64,000 nt of DNA. It comes from Berberis thunbergii (Eukaryota; Streptophyta; Magnoliopsida; Ranunculales; Berberidaceae). The DNA lies in contig QNQO01000534.1 of assembly GCA_003290165.1 (NCBI GenBank), positions 186,001 through 250,000 on the forward strand, in the 5' to 3' direction. Position numbers and translations under genes: made by a program. Position 1 is the first letter of the stretch; each line of letters starts with the position of its first letter. The notes under the pieces were generated by a model that saw only the letters and a program-made list of their open reading frames with translations, was not told the DNA's origin and searched no databases. Shown here piece by piece: positions 32,426 to 43,146 of the stretch.

Positions 32426-33879
32426 TCAGGCTAAGTCTCTCTTCTCAGGCGAGGTCTTTCTCTCCCAGTTTCGTCTCCTCAGGCGAGGTCTCTCCCAGTT
32501 GATGCTGGATGCAGGGCTAGATTCTTTTGGATGCGATGTCGGCGCCACCGGCCACCATCCCTCCCTCCACGGCGGGGGGACCTGGTAATGGGGAACAGGT
32601 AAACCCTCTTTCGCCCAGATTTTGGGTAAAATCTTGGTGGACGAAGTTGCGGAGGATCAGGTAGAAGGAACTCATTTTCACAAAGAGGGAGCGCCAGCAA
32701 TTGGACTTACGGTCACAGATGAAGTACGTGGCGAAGCGTTAATGAAAAACGTGTGATTGTTCTGAAGTTTTCTAGCTATCGACCAACACTGGAAGATATC
32801 TGAGATTCGATTCACAGAACTTGGGGAATCCTAGGAGATTTTTTGCTTGGTTTACTGAATAAACGGCACGTGTTAGTTCGACTTCAATCCGAGGTGGAAG
32901 CCAAGAAGTACTATCGAGAGACTCTTTTTTTATTCGTGGAGTTCGGTTCAAAGCCTTCCGTTGGCATGACGGTTTCAGTTTGAAGGAGGACCTGATATCG
33001 GTGCCATTGTGGGTAGAGCTTTCTAACTTACCTTTGCATTTATTTCATCCCCCTATTTTAAAATAATTGTGAATTCTTTTGGTGGTTTCTTGCGGATGGA
33101 TGATCATACTCGATGCCTATCGCGCTCGAGTTTTGACCGTGTTTGTGTGGAGATGACTTTGGCGGAGAAACTACCAACTAGAGTTTGGATTGACAAGGCT
33201 AATAATAGGGGCTTCTGGCAGAAGATAGATTACCCAGGCTTCAAATATTGTGATTTTTGCTCCTTGATAGGGCATCAGGAGGATTTTTGTAGAAAAAAGT
33301 TGGGCCTAACGGGCGGTGGGAGTGTTTCTGACCTCGGTAAAGCAGCGAAGGAGGTCAAACCAAAAGTCGAAACCAATACTGTCAAGCAGCTATACATACC
33401 AGTTACCAAAAAAGAAAAATTGCCCATCCGCGAAGTGGGTACGAGTGGTGTAAAAAATGACAAGGGTGCGGAGATTAATGAAATTGGGGATAAGAGGCCA
33501 GTGGCTATTGCTCCGACAACGGTGGTGTTGTCAAACAAATTTGAGTCATTTATAGAGAATATCGATGAAGATGAGGGTGCTCAAGAGGATCAACATCTAG
33601 TGGGCAAGACAATGGCTTATGACAGTGTCGCGGTTGTACCAGAATCTATGGAGGATTGCCTCTTGGAGGCGGGGTATACAGTTTCGAAAATTGAGAATGT
33701 TATTGGTCCACACGCACAATCGTTGCTACAGGAGGATGCTGTCGACTCGGGGGACACCAGCAATAGCTTTTCTAAGAATATCCTTGTGGCAGTGCCGCGA
33801 GACGCGGCAAGCGATACAGTGATGCATGCTGATTCAGGATGTCGAGTGATGCAAATTTAACTAACCTAAATAAATAGGT

Positions 33880-35920
33880 TAATTTAACCTAATTTTAATA
33901 ACTGTAAGTGCACAGTGTCTAACTGGTAGACAATGGCAAGTACAGGTCGATCCCACAAGGACTGTGGTTGCAATTAAATTTTCAAAGTTGACTTAAACTA
34001 ATTTAAATGGGGTTACAGCAATTAAAATATCTAAATAAAAATCAAATTAAAAACAAAATAAAAAGTTTTAAAGAATATGAGAAGGGAAACCAAGGCATTG
34101 AATCCACCATAGGTTCTTTGAGATTTGTGTAATAAAAAATATTGTTTTCAAGATTTAACATGACTAACCTAAAGATTAATCTAAGTTCGCAATTGATTTC
34201 AGCAAAGGTATAAACCCCTAGCATTGCGTGTCTTCTTACGGCACACATAATCACAGGTTTATTTTAACTAATCCTAAATCCCTAGCATTGCGTGTCTTCT
34301 GACAGCACACACAATCACAGATTCGGATTAATTGATTAAATCAGGCTTTAATTTCAACAAAAGGTATTTCTAACTATCGACTAGTCTAGATAATTAATCA
34401 GGATATAATCGGTGAAAGCAAATTATTGAAAATCATAAATCAAATGTGTTTAACGTTCAAGTATAAAGAAAACAATAAATTTAAATACACAAACTCTAGG
34501 AAATCATGTGGTTTCATCGAAGCCTTGGCGAAGGGTTTAGCTTTCCATAGTAGCGGTGGTCACTGGAGGTGGAAATCATCTCTGCACGGATGCGAATCCC
34601 GAGAAAAGAGCTGCTAATGGTATTGTGGTGGCTCTTAGAGAAATTGGGCGTGCAAATACTGAACTGTTTGAAAAACAGTTTTCTCCCGCCAAAGTCGCGC
34701 GGCTCTGCTGTTCCTTCGTCTCCAGCGCGATTGCGTCTGCTCTGCCGATGTTCTTCGCTCCTCACGATCGTCCCGTCCTCCAAATGCCTCCAAAACCTGC
34801 AAAAGAAGAGAGAGGGTGAGGAAACACCAAGAAAACAAAAAAAACAGAGAAGGAAGACGAGGAACAGGAGCTCCTTGTTTCTGCTTGCGAGCTCTGTCTC
34901 GCGAGGTGGTGGCGGTGATGCTCGGTCTGGTCGTGACGGTGGTCGCGAGAGAGGGAGGCAGGAAGGAGCTTGAGACGAAGAGAGGCCGAGAAAATAGGGA
35001 AACAGGGTCTGTGGCTCTGTCGCGAGCTCTGTCTCGCGTGGTGGTGGTGGTGGTGGCGTGGTCTGTTCGCGACGGTGGTCGTAAGAGAGAGAGAAACAGT
35101 GAGAAAGAGAGAGGTAAACAGGATGGAGGCCGAGGGAGGGGAGACACAGGGGCTGCGGTTCGAGAAGGAGGAGAAACAGGGACTGTTGTGTACGCGAGGT
35201 GGCTGTGGTGGTGCTCGGGTGATGGCGGAGAACGTGGTGCTCGATGGTGGTGGTGGCTGTGTGGCGTGATGACGTGAAACAGGGCTGTCACGCCCCCCTG
35301 TTTCAGTGGGATGAAGAAGGAGGTAGTTGTTGGCTGGGAGAACGAGAGAGACGACGAGATGAAGGGTGATGGAGGGATTATCGCTGCTGACTCTCCTATC
35401 GAGCGAGGATTGCCAGCAGGGTAGAGTGGTGTGGTGGCTGAAAAAGATAGGATGGGAGAAAGAACGTGGAAAAGGAACGAGAAAAGGAAAAGGGATGTGG
35501 AAGAAGAGAGGAGAAGAGATGAGGCTCTCCTTTCTCTAAGATGGGAGGAGCTAAATAGGGTTCTCATATTATATTGGGATTGGGTTTTTAGGTTAGCATT
35601 TTTTGGTTTGGGCTTAGGTTAAATTAGGTGGACCTAGGTTTATTAGGGTTAGGTTTAAATATTTGTCCCTCTACTTTGTACCACCGCTAGAATCGACCAA
35701 TTGTAATTCCTTAAATTGTCGCCTTAATATGATTTCATCGTTCACCCTCAAATTCCTACAAAGACATGAAAACGAAATAATTATTATAAAATATAATAAT
35801 CGAAACACTAACATATATAAATTAAGGGATATATTATGTAATAATTATGTGAATATCATCGAGCGATGCAACCTTCACAGCGGGAGCGTTGAGACGGTCT
35901 GATATTCAGCCAGAACCGGT
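33880..35920. repeat. Unclassified roughly 2-kb repeat inserted in LINE-like element 1
   Basis: Element 2 has no counterpart to this stretch. It starts near TAACTGTAAGTGCACAGTGT with GGTCGATCCCACAAGGACT, a combination I associate with dispersed plant repeats. It contains two copies of CCCTAGCATTGCGTGTCTTCT (34216, 34281). From 34800 to 35560 it is purine-rich on the plus strand (GAGAGAGA, GGTGGTGG). Long frames in that part on both strands reflect low complexity, not genes. Confidence 0.6.
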
Positions 35921-35956
35921 CTCGCAGCAGCCAGTGCTCTACCTTCAAGAGGGGAC

Positions 35957-36232
35957 GTGACTTCCCCCCAACCAACGATCTACACCAAGACAGGGGTCAG
36001 GGCCTCGCCCCAGCCAGCGCCCTGCACCAAGGCAGTGGACGTGGCCTGCGCCAATCCTGCGCCCTGCACCAAGGCAGCGCCCTGCACCACACCAGAGAAC
36101 AGAGTCTCGCCCCAGCCAGCGCCCTGCACCAAGGCAGCGGAAGTGGCCTTGCCCCAGTCTGCGCCCTCCAAGACAGGGGTTGTAGGCCAGCGCCCTGCAC
36201 CACTTTTTTCGGTGCTACTAGCACAGAGCTAG
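35957..36232 (+). repeat. GCGCCCTGCACCAAGGCAG repeats encoding PAPCTKA units
   Basis: The 19-base motif, usually preceded by TCGCCCCAGCCA, occurs about five times at irregular spacing. In the plus frame it gives SPQPAPCTKA repeatedly. It lies at the junction where ORF1 homology to element 2 resumes, so it is either an ORF1 expansion or part of the inserted repeat. Confidence 0.7.
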
Positions 36233-37159
36233 GGGATGCTATGCAGGGTCAGCAAGTGCAGGAACCCTCGGATGATGATTTTTAGTCTTTGCTCAGGTTA
36301 AAGAGACATTTTGACAAATATGCTATCAAAACTTCCCCGGATTATAAAAGAGTCGGAGACCAATTGAATCAGGCTATATCTTTGTTCAAAGAAAATAGGC
36401 TACTACGACCGCCGAAATTGGACCTCAGTACACTCAAAAGTTCTAGTGAGGATAGTGATGAAGTCAACTCAGAATCTGAGCTTGATCCACAGGCAGCGAA
36501 CAATGATTTGGATTTAGGGGCTATGTCAGACGGAAAGATGAATAAGAGGCGCCACACCAAAGATATCAGCATTTGTCCCCGAAAATCCAATAGAACTAGG
36601 ACAGAAAACAAAAGGTACAAAGACTGATTTTGTCTAGGCTTGTATTGGTGAATCCTATCTTTTGTGAGAGTTTGTTTCGACTTTTTAGTTAACCCTATTG
36701 GGTTAGTCATGCAACCTTCGGGCGTAGATTTTTATTTGAATAAAATGGGTCAACATCCCAATTTTGTTTAAAAAAAAAAGAAAAAAAGATTAGTGCTGGT
36801 ATTCAATGGTTTCTATATCATGATTCATTGTGTTTTGATTTTTTACAACGACTGGGCCCACATTAGAAATCAATCAGGTCATGAGAGTGCTTAAGATTGA
36901 TTGGTAATTACGATGAAGAAAAGTTATGGCAGGTCTATCATGCAATCATTTTAGTAGCAGAACATTTTGCAATGTTACTCCCTAACCTGGAGACGGTGAA
37001 TCTAGAACTAATTAGGTTTTTTGTTGAAGCTTTGAAGCAAGTTTATTGTTTTGTAGATGAGAAAACGAGTGAACGTATGAGAGATTGTAAACTTTATCAT
37101 CATTGTTTTTATTAATATAAGGTTTGGGGATCCTAAAAACCCCATCTCACTTTCTAAAA

Positions 37160-38060
37160 AAAGTAGTATTTCATCCAACAAAAAGAAGAGAGAGAAAACC
37201 TGATGAAAATCAAATCAAAACACTTCAATGGAAGGTAAAAGACTTGAGTTCATTGTCCCTTCCATGAAGTTGCTAACTTTTTTAGTATATAAGTTTGTTA
37301 AAAAAAAAGGGTAAAAAATTATAAATGGCCGAGCTCCCTGTTGGCTGGCCTTTGGCAAGTGGTGAAGTTGCTTGCAAGCAAAACTTCATGAAAATTATCA
37401 TCGAGCAAATGAATTTTCTAATTTATAAATGGATTAATAAACATTATTAAACACATAATGACTTGCAAATAATTAAATGGCCAAATTGGGGGTTCAACAA
37501 GATCAACATTTACTGAGGAAGAACAAGAGTTTCAGGTTTCAAGGAGACAGACAACATGCTTCATGTAACTTTTTGAATTTGTATGAGTTGCCAACTTTGA
37601 GCCACAAAATTTCATACTGACAAACTGAATCCAATAAAAGGAAAAGTAGTACCAAACATGAATAAAATCTGCACTTGAGAATTGTATAAAGTTCCTTCAC
37701 TTGAGATATTATAAGTATTGGTTTCTGCACAAAGCTCTTTGGCAGTAATAATTGAAAGAGTCGCCATTTAAAAAGATTGTGAAATGTATATCGGCTCAAA
37801 CAAGGGCATTTTTAGTAAAAACAAGTATATAAGGAGTTAATGAACCTTTGCCCAATGGTTAAAGATGTTAATGCAAGTTGGCACGACGAAAAAAATTGTA
37901 TTAAGTAGCTTCATACAAACTGCTCTACAGCATGACCAGCTACTGCAACTTTGGATGAAGGGTAAACAGAAAAATGGTAGGAGAAGTGATTGCGCTATAT
38001 TATACACACAAGGTAGATCTCGCTTAGACGAATTTCTCCCCAGATTGCAGAATCAGTAAG
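37160..38060. repeat. Segmental duplication, copy 3 (right part)
   Basis: Homologous to 15785-16560, including what is likely the UPF2 3' untranslated region, but no UPF2 coding sequence follows. Homology ends near 38035 (GACGAATTTC). 38061-39062 holds only the MITE described next. Confidence 0.85.
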
Positions 38061-38154
38061 ATCAATGTATCCTGTAATACACACACAAAAATATTACGAG
38101 GCGTCAAAACAAAGTGGGAAAGAACAATAGCATTAGACAAAACAGTCAGATAAC

Positions 38155-38489
38155 TAAGGGTGTGTTTGGTTGCATGGAATTCTATGCCATGGAAATCCAT
38201 GAGGGGACCACTACATTTTAGGCTAAATTGATATATCACTCCACTTCCACCATTTGGTTTTGTGATCAATGGTGGGAATGAAAATTCAATGAACATGAGT
38301 ATCACATGCCTTGGGGGGCCAAGGAGTGAGATTCCCATGTTTATGGGACTTTCATTCCCACCATTGATCACAAAATCAAATGGTGGTCAAATGGTAAATG
38401 TGGAGTTATATATCAATTTAGCCTAAAATGTAGTAGTCCCCTCATGAATTCCCATGACATAGGATTCCATGCAACCAAACACACCCTAA
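38155..38489. mobile_element. Tourist-like (PIF/Harbinger) MITE, 38158-38486, TAA target duplication
   Basis: TAA at 38155-38157 and 38487-38489 flanks GGGTGTGTTTGGTTGCATGG at the left and its near-perfect inverse CCATGCAACCAAACACACCC at the right. The inverted arms extend inward more than 100 bases (TTTTAGGCTAAATTGATAT pairs with ATATCAATTTAGCCTAAAA; CACCATTTG with CAAATGGTGG). The transcript of either strand would fold into a long hairpin. Confidence 0.93.
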
Positions 38490-39062
38490 ATGTCAGATCA
38501 AAAACAAAGAAGCCCAAGTCGGCATCAAGAACAACATTTCTTTGTATTGGTGGATGTCAACCACCCATAAAAAGTAAATTATAGCAATATTATTATCCAT
38601 AGTCTTAACGACATAAATCCTGATATATCATAACAGTGCATGTCAAATACGTGATTTCCGAACAGTTTATTTAGGAGTAAAAATTGCAAAATATTATTGC
38701 AGAATGACAATGCAATTATTCCAAGATGTTCATTATTTAATTGTTTTGCAAACAGTGTAATTAAATTCCGTGAACCAAGCAAATCTCATGCATTCCAGAA
38801 TCTGAATTTTGCTATTGCCGTTTTTACTTGGTTTGATATTTATTTAATAACAGAGAGAGAGCGAGAAAGAATGAAGCAACGGAGAAAGATGGTCGGACGA
38901 GAAAGTACACAACAAAATGAGAATGGTAAGAGTGTAGAGACCTCTTTTTATTTTCGCAGATTTTGGTCAATATTGCAGCCGGAAAGTTTCGATTAAACTG
39001 GGTGGATAAATGAAACACTCAAGGATGTTGAATATCTTGTGATATATGATATCCAGACCTCT

Positions 39063-39538
39063 GCAAATGGTAGGGCTGAACAAAAATCCGATCAAATCGA
39101 TCAAACCGACCGAACCGATCAAAACCGAACCTATTGGTTCGGTTTAAATTCGGTTCGGATCGGTTTCGGTTTTAAAAAATGCAAAACCGAAGTGGTCGGT
39201 TCGGTTTTCGGTTTCTATGTGATTTTAACCGACCAAACCGAACCGACCGAATATATATAATAAATAATATATATTTTATATATAAATAATATAATATGTT
39301 TAAATATTCGGTTCGGTTCGGTTTTATTTCGGTTTTGGTTCGATTTTAGTCGGTTCGGTTCGGTTACGGTTTGCATAAATTAGAATCGGTTCGGTTTTGT
39401 TAATGGTCGGTTCGGTTTCGGTTTGAAAATTTTAAAACCGACCTAAGTCGGTTTGGTTCACGGTTTAGGTGAAAATCCGAACCGACGGTTTAGGTGAAAA
39501 ACCGAACCGACGGTTCGGTTTTCAGCCCTAGCAAATGG
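39063..39538. mobile_element. hAT-type MITE, 39071-39530, with 8-bp target duplication
   Basis: GCAAATGG at 39063-39070 and 39531-39538 flanks an element starting TAGGGCTGA and ending TCAGCCCTA. The interior is an array of CGGTTCGGTTT and its complement AAACCGAACCG around an AT-rich centre. No coding capacity. The ends and target size fit a non-autonomous hAT. Confidence 0.93.
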
Positions 39539-39565
39539 GGTTTGAATTGACAATCTGACTCTCTC

Positions 39566-42500
39566 TTATGAATAACCACTCAGTTGGCTCCGTTGTGCGA
39601 AGCGCATTATCGTACCACCAAGAGCCTTCGCAGCCAAAGGTAAACCTCCACATTTCTTCACACTGACTTTGCCAATTTCCACCAAGTTCAGTTTCTCTTT
39701 GTTATCCAAACCAAACACGCGCTGCTTGAATAAAGACCGGCAATCATCTTTAGGCAAAACATTCAGAGAATAAGGAGGGAGTCTCAAAATCTCTCCCCAC
39801 GGAGCTCCTCTTGAAGGCGCCGCTGAAGAGGATCTAGTTCTTCAAGACCACATGCATTTCCCGAAAGAGAGGCTATGATAGCTTTGATACGATGTTTAAC
39901 ATCAAAATAATCAGATATACAAACCCAAGCTTTGACTTCGAACTGCCGATCTACCCTCTCGTAACTGTAGACCAGCTGTAATATCTCTAGTTTTAAAAAA
40001 AAATTATTTAGAAGGGGTGTACTCGAAAAAGTTGGTGGGGGCACATAACCACTCAACCTTAAAAGAAAAAAAAAACCTTCTCCTTCTTCCTTCTTCCTTC
40101 TTTTATCTTTTTTCTTACTGAGAGCGATCTCCCTTTGGTGCCTCTTCTTCTCCGGTGAGATTTCGTGTAGGTTGCCAATTTCTTCCCCCCAAATCTCATC
40201 TCCTCCTCCTCATTTTTCTTCCTCTTTCTCCCCTCCTTTTGCTTCAGTTTTTCATTTTAAAAATTGAAAATTTCAGATTGTGTGGGCTTAATCGGTGTTG
40301 GCTTTGACTGATCGGATTGCATAGCTCCGATCAGCCCTTTCAGGGGCATTGGTGGCGTCATTTGGAACCTGTAAACACCACATGCAATGATGGTTTAAGG
40401 GTTGGCCGAAATTTCCAAAAAAATTAGTGTGCATGTCTGTTAGGAAGGTTCTCCGGCGTGAATACAGGCTTTGGGCGCATGGGTGAGCTGCGATTCGCTA
40501 TTTCAGTTGTTCTTGGACCTATTTCCGGCCTGTTGTGCTATTTGAAGGCGATCGGACCGGAGCAGGGTGGGTTTCGGCGAGTTTTCGCCAAACTTTGGGT
40601 TTCATCGGGGTGTTTGTTGGATTTTATGTGCCTGTAAGTTTTTCTTTCAGTCACGCGCTGATTGTAACTTATTTCTTTTTCCAATTTTCGGCTAGTTTGA
40701 CTTTTGAGTCCGCCTTGCAGTTTTAAAAAATTTTCGTGGTCCCGCATTTTTGTGTTGCGAGTTGGGAGCTTCAACTGGTAGGGTTTGGGTTCCGAAAACC
40801 CATTCCGCTCAAGTGAGTGTAACTATAATATTTATCTTGAGAAATATTTATTTTAAATCCTGATTTTAATTTTTACATTATGTCGTCGATTGTGTATGAT
40901 TGAATAAAAGTCTTAAATTCGGGGTTTTGGAGGTTTCAATGGTTGTGTTGGTTCTTTTGTGAATGAATTATGTATTGAGTTTTTTGAAAGCATGATATAC
41001 AAGAATGAAATCGAATAGTGGTTGAATTTGGGTGAGATTAAGCTTTGGTGTAATGGCATTGGATTTGTATGCTTCGTTTTCGAGTTGGCATAGAATGTCA
41101 TGTTTTACCGTAGATTGCCGAGTCTTGAGCATGTATGATAGTTCGACTCGAATGACTTTATTGTGGTGAATTGGGCCATGTTGGGACCCTAGCGTAGTCG
41201 TGGATTTATGCGAATTTCCTAATTGATTATGGTTACATGTTTGTTACATTTGATTTTGTACAGACTCGTAGTATATGCATGTTGATATTAGTGTAAGTGT
41301 CTTTATCACGCTGTAATGCATATTGTGCTTACGCTTAGGAGCTTGCTCACATCGTGAGTTGGATGGTGTTTAGATGACTCGTACCAGATATTGAGGACGC
41401 TATTGCATGTGACAAGCTTGCTGAGGTGCGGTGAGCTCCCGCACGCACTTGCCACTAGAGAGTGCAATAGAACGAGTCCCGGAGGACGTGCTTTGGAGAT
41501 TACTCGCTTTCCCTCCCAGCGCGCTTGAGTTGGATTTGTATTAGGTTGGTCGTGTTAGGCCAGTTGTTCGGAATGTTTGAGTTTGTATCCGGGCATATGG
41601 CACCCCATTAGGATACAAACAAGCCTGAAGTGGTACTGGTGCATGTTGTGGGATGTGTCTGGGTGAGACACATTCGTAGGGTATGTGGATACCTACGATA
41701 TGAGACACTTACGTAGAAATTTTATGGTTTCGACTTTCGATTTGATTGTCGTACCTAGGATGCTATGCATGATTACTATATTGTCTTTGTTTTCATCGCT
41801 TGATATTTACCATGTTTGAATCACCTGTAATGACTGACATATTTCGTAAACTTGTAGTTATTGTTGAATCTGAAATGTTTGTGTTGGTGCTTGAACTTAG
41901 AAATACTATCCTTAGAGATATGGTGTGATTTAGACTTTAGAACCTGTATAGGGACACATTTTTCCATTTTATGGATCATGCATCTAGGATGACTCACTTA
42001 TCTATTATTGTGTGGCATGAATTTTCCCTGTATATTATTTTGTTATTTGTATTTAGTTCGCACGCACCTGCTAGATTTGTGCTTTGCTGACCCCGCAAGG
42101 GGTGTGCTTCTATTGGAGTGCAGACAGGGTTGGCGTTCCTGCTGATCGTGGCGCTTAGGCCCAGTTTTTTGCTGTAGGCTTGTTTTGTGCTGTTTGGTCG
42201 TGTCCCACCCTGTACGGGTATATTTTTCTTCCTTTTGTATTATCTTGTTAAATACTAGATGTCTGTATATTTTGGTTTTGTCGCTATGACTCTGGCAGGG
42301 TGAATCAAATATTCTTATTTTGTTCCAATTTTATCGTAGTTTTTATTTCTGTTTGATTATCGTTTCAAGAATGTGTTATATTATGATGTTGTGGGATTAC
42401 GATCCACTTGTATTATGGGTTAGTTCACGCATCAACAAGCTGCGATTCCCGTGGCGGGTCGGGCGTGACACCAGCTTTGCCAGAGTTGTCTTCCCGACCC

Positions 42501-42859
42501 GCCAATATCGAATATGGGACAGATAGAGCACTGTCAAGCAACAACCTCACTAAACTTTTCATTTCTTCGTCTCTCACTTAAACTTGTGGTTCAATTGAAA
42601 TGGAACCAGTTTCTCGACCCTGACAGAATTCAACTCTCCTTCCCACAATTCCCTTTTGCAAATGAAACATTGATCTCTCTTGAGGAATCTCATCTAGCCT
42701 CTCCCTAACCACTCTAATCTTTTTCCCAATCTTACTACCAAAACTAATTTGTTTGACAGAGTCGTTTACCTTCTTGGTGAAGTTGTTGCTAATTTTCAAG
42801 CCTAGTTGCAGGCCTTCAAATTGGCATTCATCCACAATGTCATCTTTGACTGAATACAA
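39566..42859 (-). pseudogene. NLR-3: CNL pseudogene, fragmentary, split by a solo LTR
   Basis: Three pieces on the minus strand. 42578-42859 holds the second half of a CC domain (KQISFGSKIGKKIRVVRERL, then EIPQERSMFHLQ). 42471-42510 ends with P-loop codons VGKTTLAKL. The solo LTR follows. 39784-39976 continues VYSYERVDRQFEVKAWVCIS to LQRRLQEELRGERF. Kinase-2 and RNBS-B are deleted there, and 39566-39787 resumes with PPYSLNVLPKDDCRSLF and the GLPL motif CGGLPLAAKALGG. No LRR remains. The residues differ clearly from NLR-1 and NLR-2, so this is a different subfamily. Confidence 0.9.
39972..42475. mobile_element. Solo LTR (39977-42470), probably Ty3-gypsy, with 5-bp target duplication CCAGC
   Basis: CCAGC at 39972-39976 recurs at 42471-42475. 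The 2494-bp element begins TGTAATATCT and ends GGGCGTGACA, the TG...CA ends of an LTR. There is no coding sequence inside. On the minus strand the NLR reading continues across it (GKTTLAKL on one side, VYSYERVDRQF on the other), so it entered an NLR at the codons just after the P-loop. Assignment to Ty3-gypsy rests on length and general sequence type only. Confidence 0.93.
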
Positions 42860-43146
42860 GTTTATATAAGCTAATTTTACCTAATATTATAGAAACATGA
42901 AACTTAAAACTTAATATTCAAGATATTCTAATTGTGTCCTATTTCCTATTCTGACTTTCCCATTTGTGACTTTCCTATTCTAACTTTATTATTCTTATAC
43001 TTTCTTATTATTGTACTTTCCTATACTTGTATTTTCCTATTCTTGTATTTTCATATTCTTATACTTTCCTTCTTACAATATCTTGAACTTGGGCTTGACT
43101 ATGTGGAGTGCAAGCCCTACATATTCTAACACGCCCCCGCAAGCTA
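42716..43146. repeat. Repeat shared with 54600-54975 (NLR CC fragment plus copia-like sequence)
   Basis: From TCTTTTTCCCAATCTTACTACC to ACGCCCCCGCAAGCT this matches 54600-54975. The part above 42860 has TACTTTCCTATTCTTGTATTTTCC runs and ends ACACGCCCCCGCAAGCT, typical of copia-type LTR ends. The second segmental copy begins directly after it at 43147. Confidence 0.75.

Larger units (their letters stand above)
32536..36627 (+). pseudogene. ORF1 of LINE-like element 1 (DUF4283 and CCHC-type zinc knuckle), broken
   Basis: ATG at 32536, then a frame change near 32600 after which SFAQILGKILVDEVAED and PAIGLTVTDEVRGEA appear. A TGA follows at about 32755. The longest open piece is 33069-33860, with RMDDHTRCLSRSSFDRVCVE and the zinc knuckle YCDFCSLIGHQEDFC (CX2CX4HX4C). 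ORF1 homology stops near 33800 at an inserted repeat and resumes at about 36205 with GATSTELGDAMQGQ, ending RTENKRYKD at 36625. The product would be a nucleic-acid-binding ORF1 protein if intact. Confidence 0.85.
32154..36799 (+). mobile_element. Non-LTR (LINE-like) element 1, 32167-36786, ORF1 only, with about 13-bp target duplication
   Basis: AGATTAGTGTTGG at 32154-32166 and AGATTAGTGCTGG at 36787-36799 flank it (one mismatch). The 3' end is an A-rich tail directly before the right repeat. It has the same ORF1 and 3' sequence (TGGGTCAACATCCCAATTT) as element 2. The 5' untranslated part holds a 15-bp-arm hairpin and tandem repeats. The ORF1 is interrupted by a second insertion of about 2 kb (33880-35920). 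No endonuclease or reverse transcriptase motif was seen on either strand. Confidence 0.88.
31943..37164. mobile_element. Unclassified insertion splitting segmental copy 3; hosts the LINE-like element
   Basis: The outer sequence, 31943-32153 and 36800-37164, surrounds the LINE-like insertion 32167-36786. It contains two short plus-strand frames: one through 32100 (KAAKVGQNTIEKNMRLPQYR, ending LNSGN), and one at 36897-37115 (LWQVYHAIILVAEHFAML and FFVEALKQVYCFVDEKTSER). Both look exon-like but I do not recognise the family. They could be pieces of a captured gene. Confidence 0.4.

Noticed and set aside
34635..35567. 310-codon minus-strand frame and its plus-strand counterparts
   Set aside because: The sequence is purine/pyrimidine-biased low complexity within a repeat; several frames are open at once and none resembles a protein family.
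39977..42470. Possibility that the 2.5-kb stretch is a gene with short exons
   Set aside because: TG...CA ends and an exact 5-bp target duplication define it as an LTR, and no coding segment is recognised.
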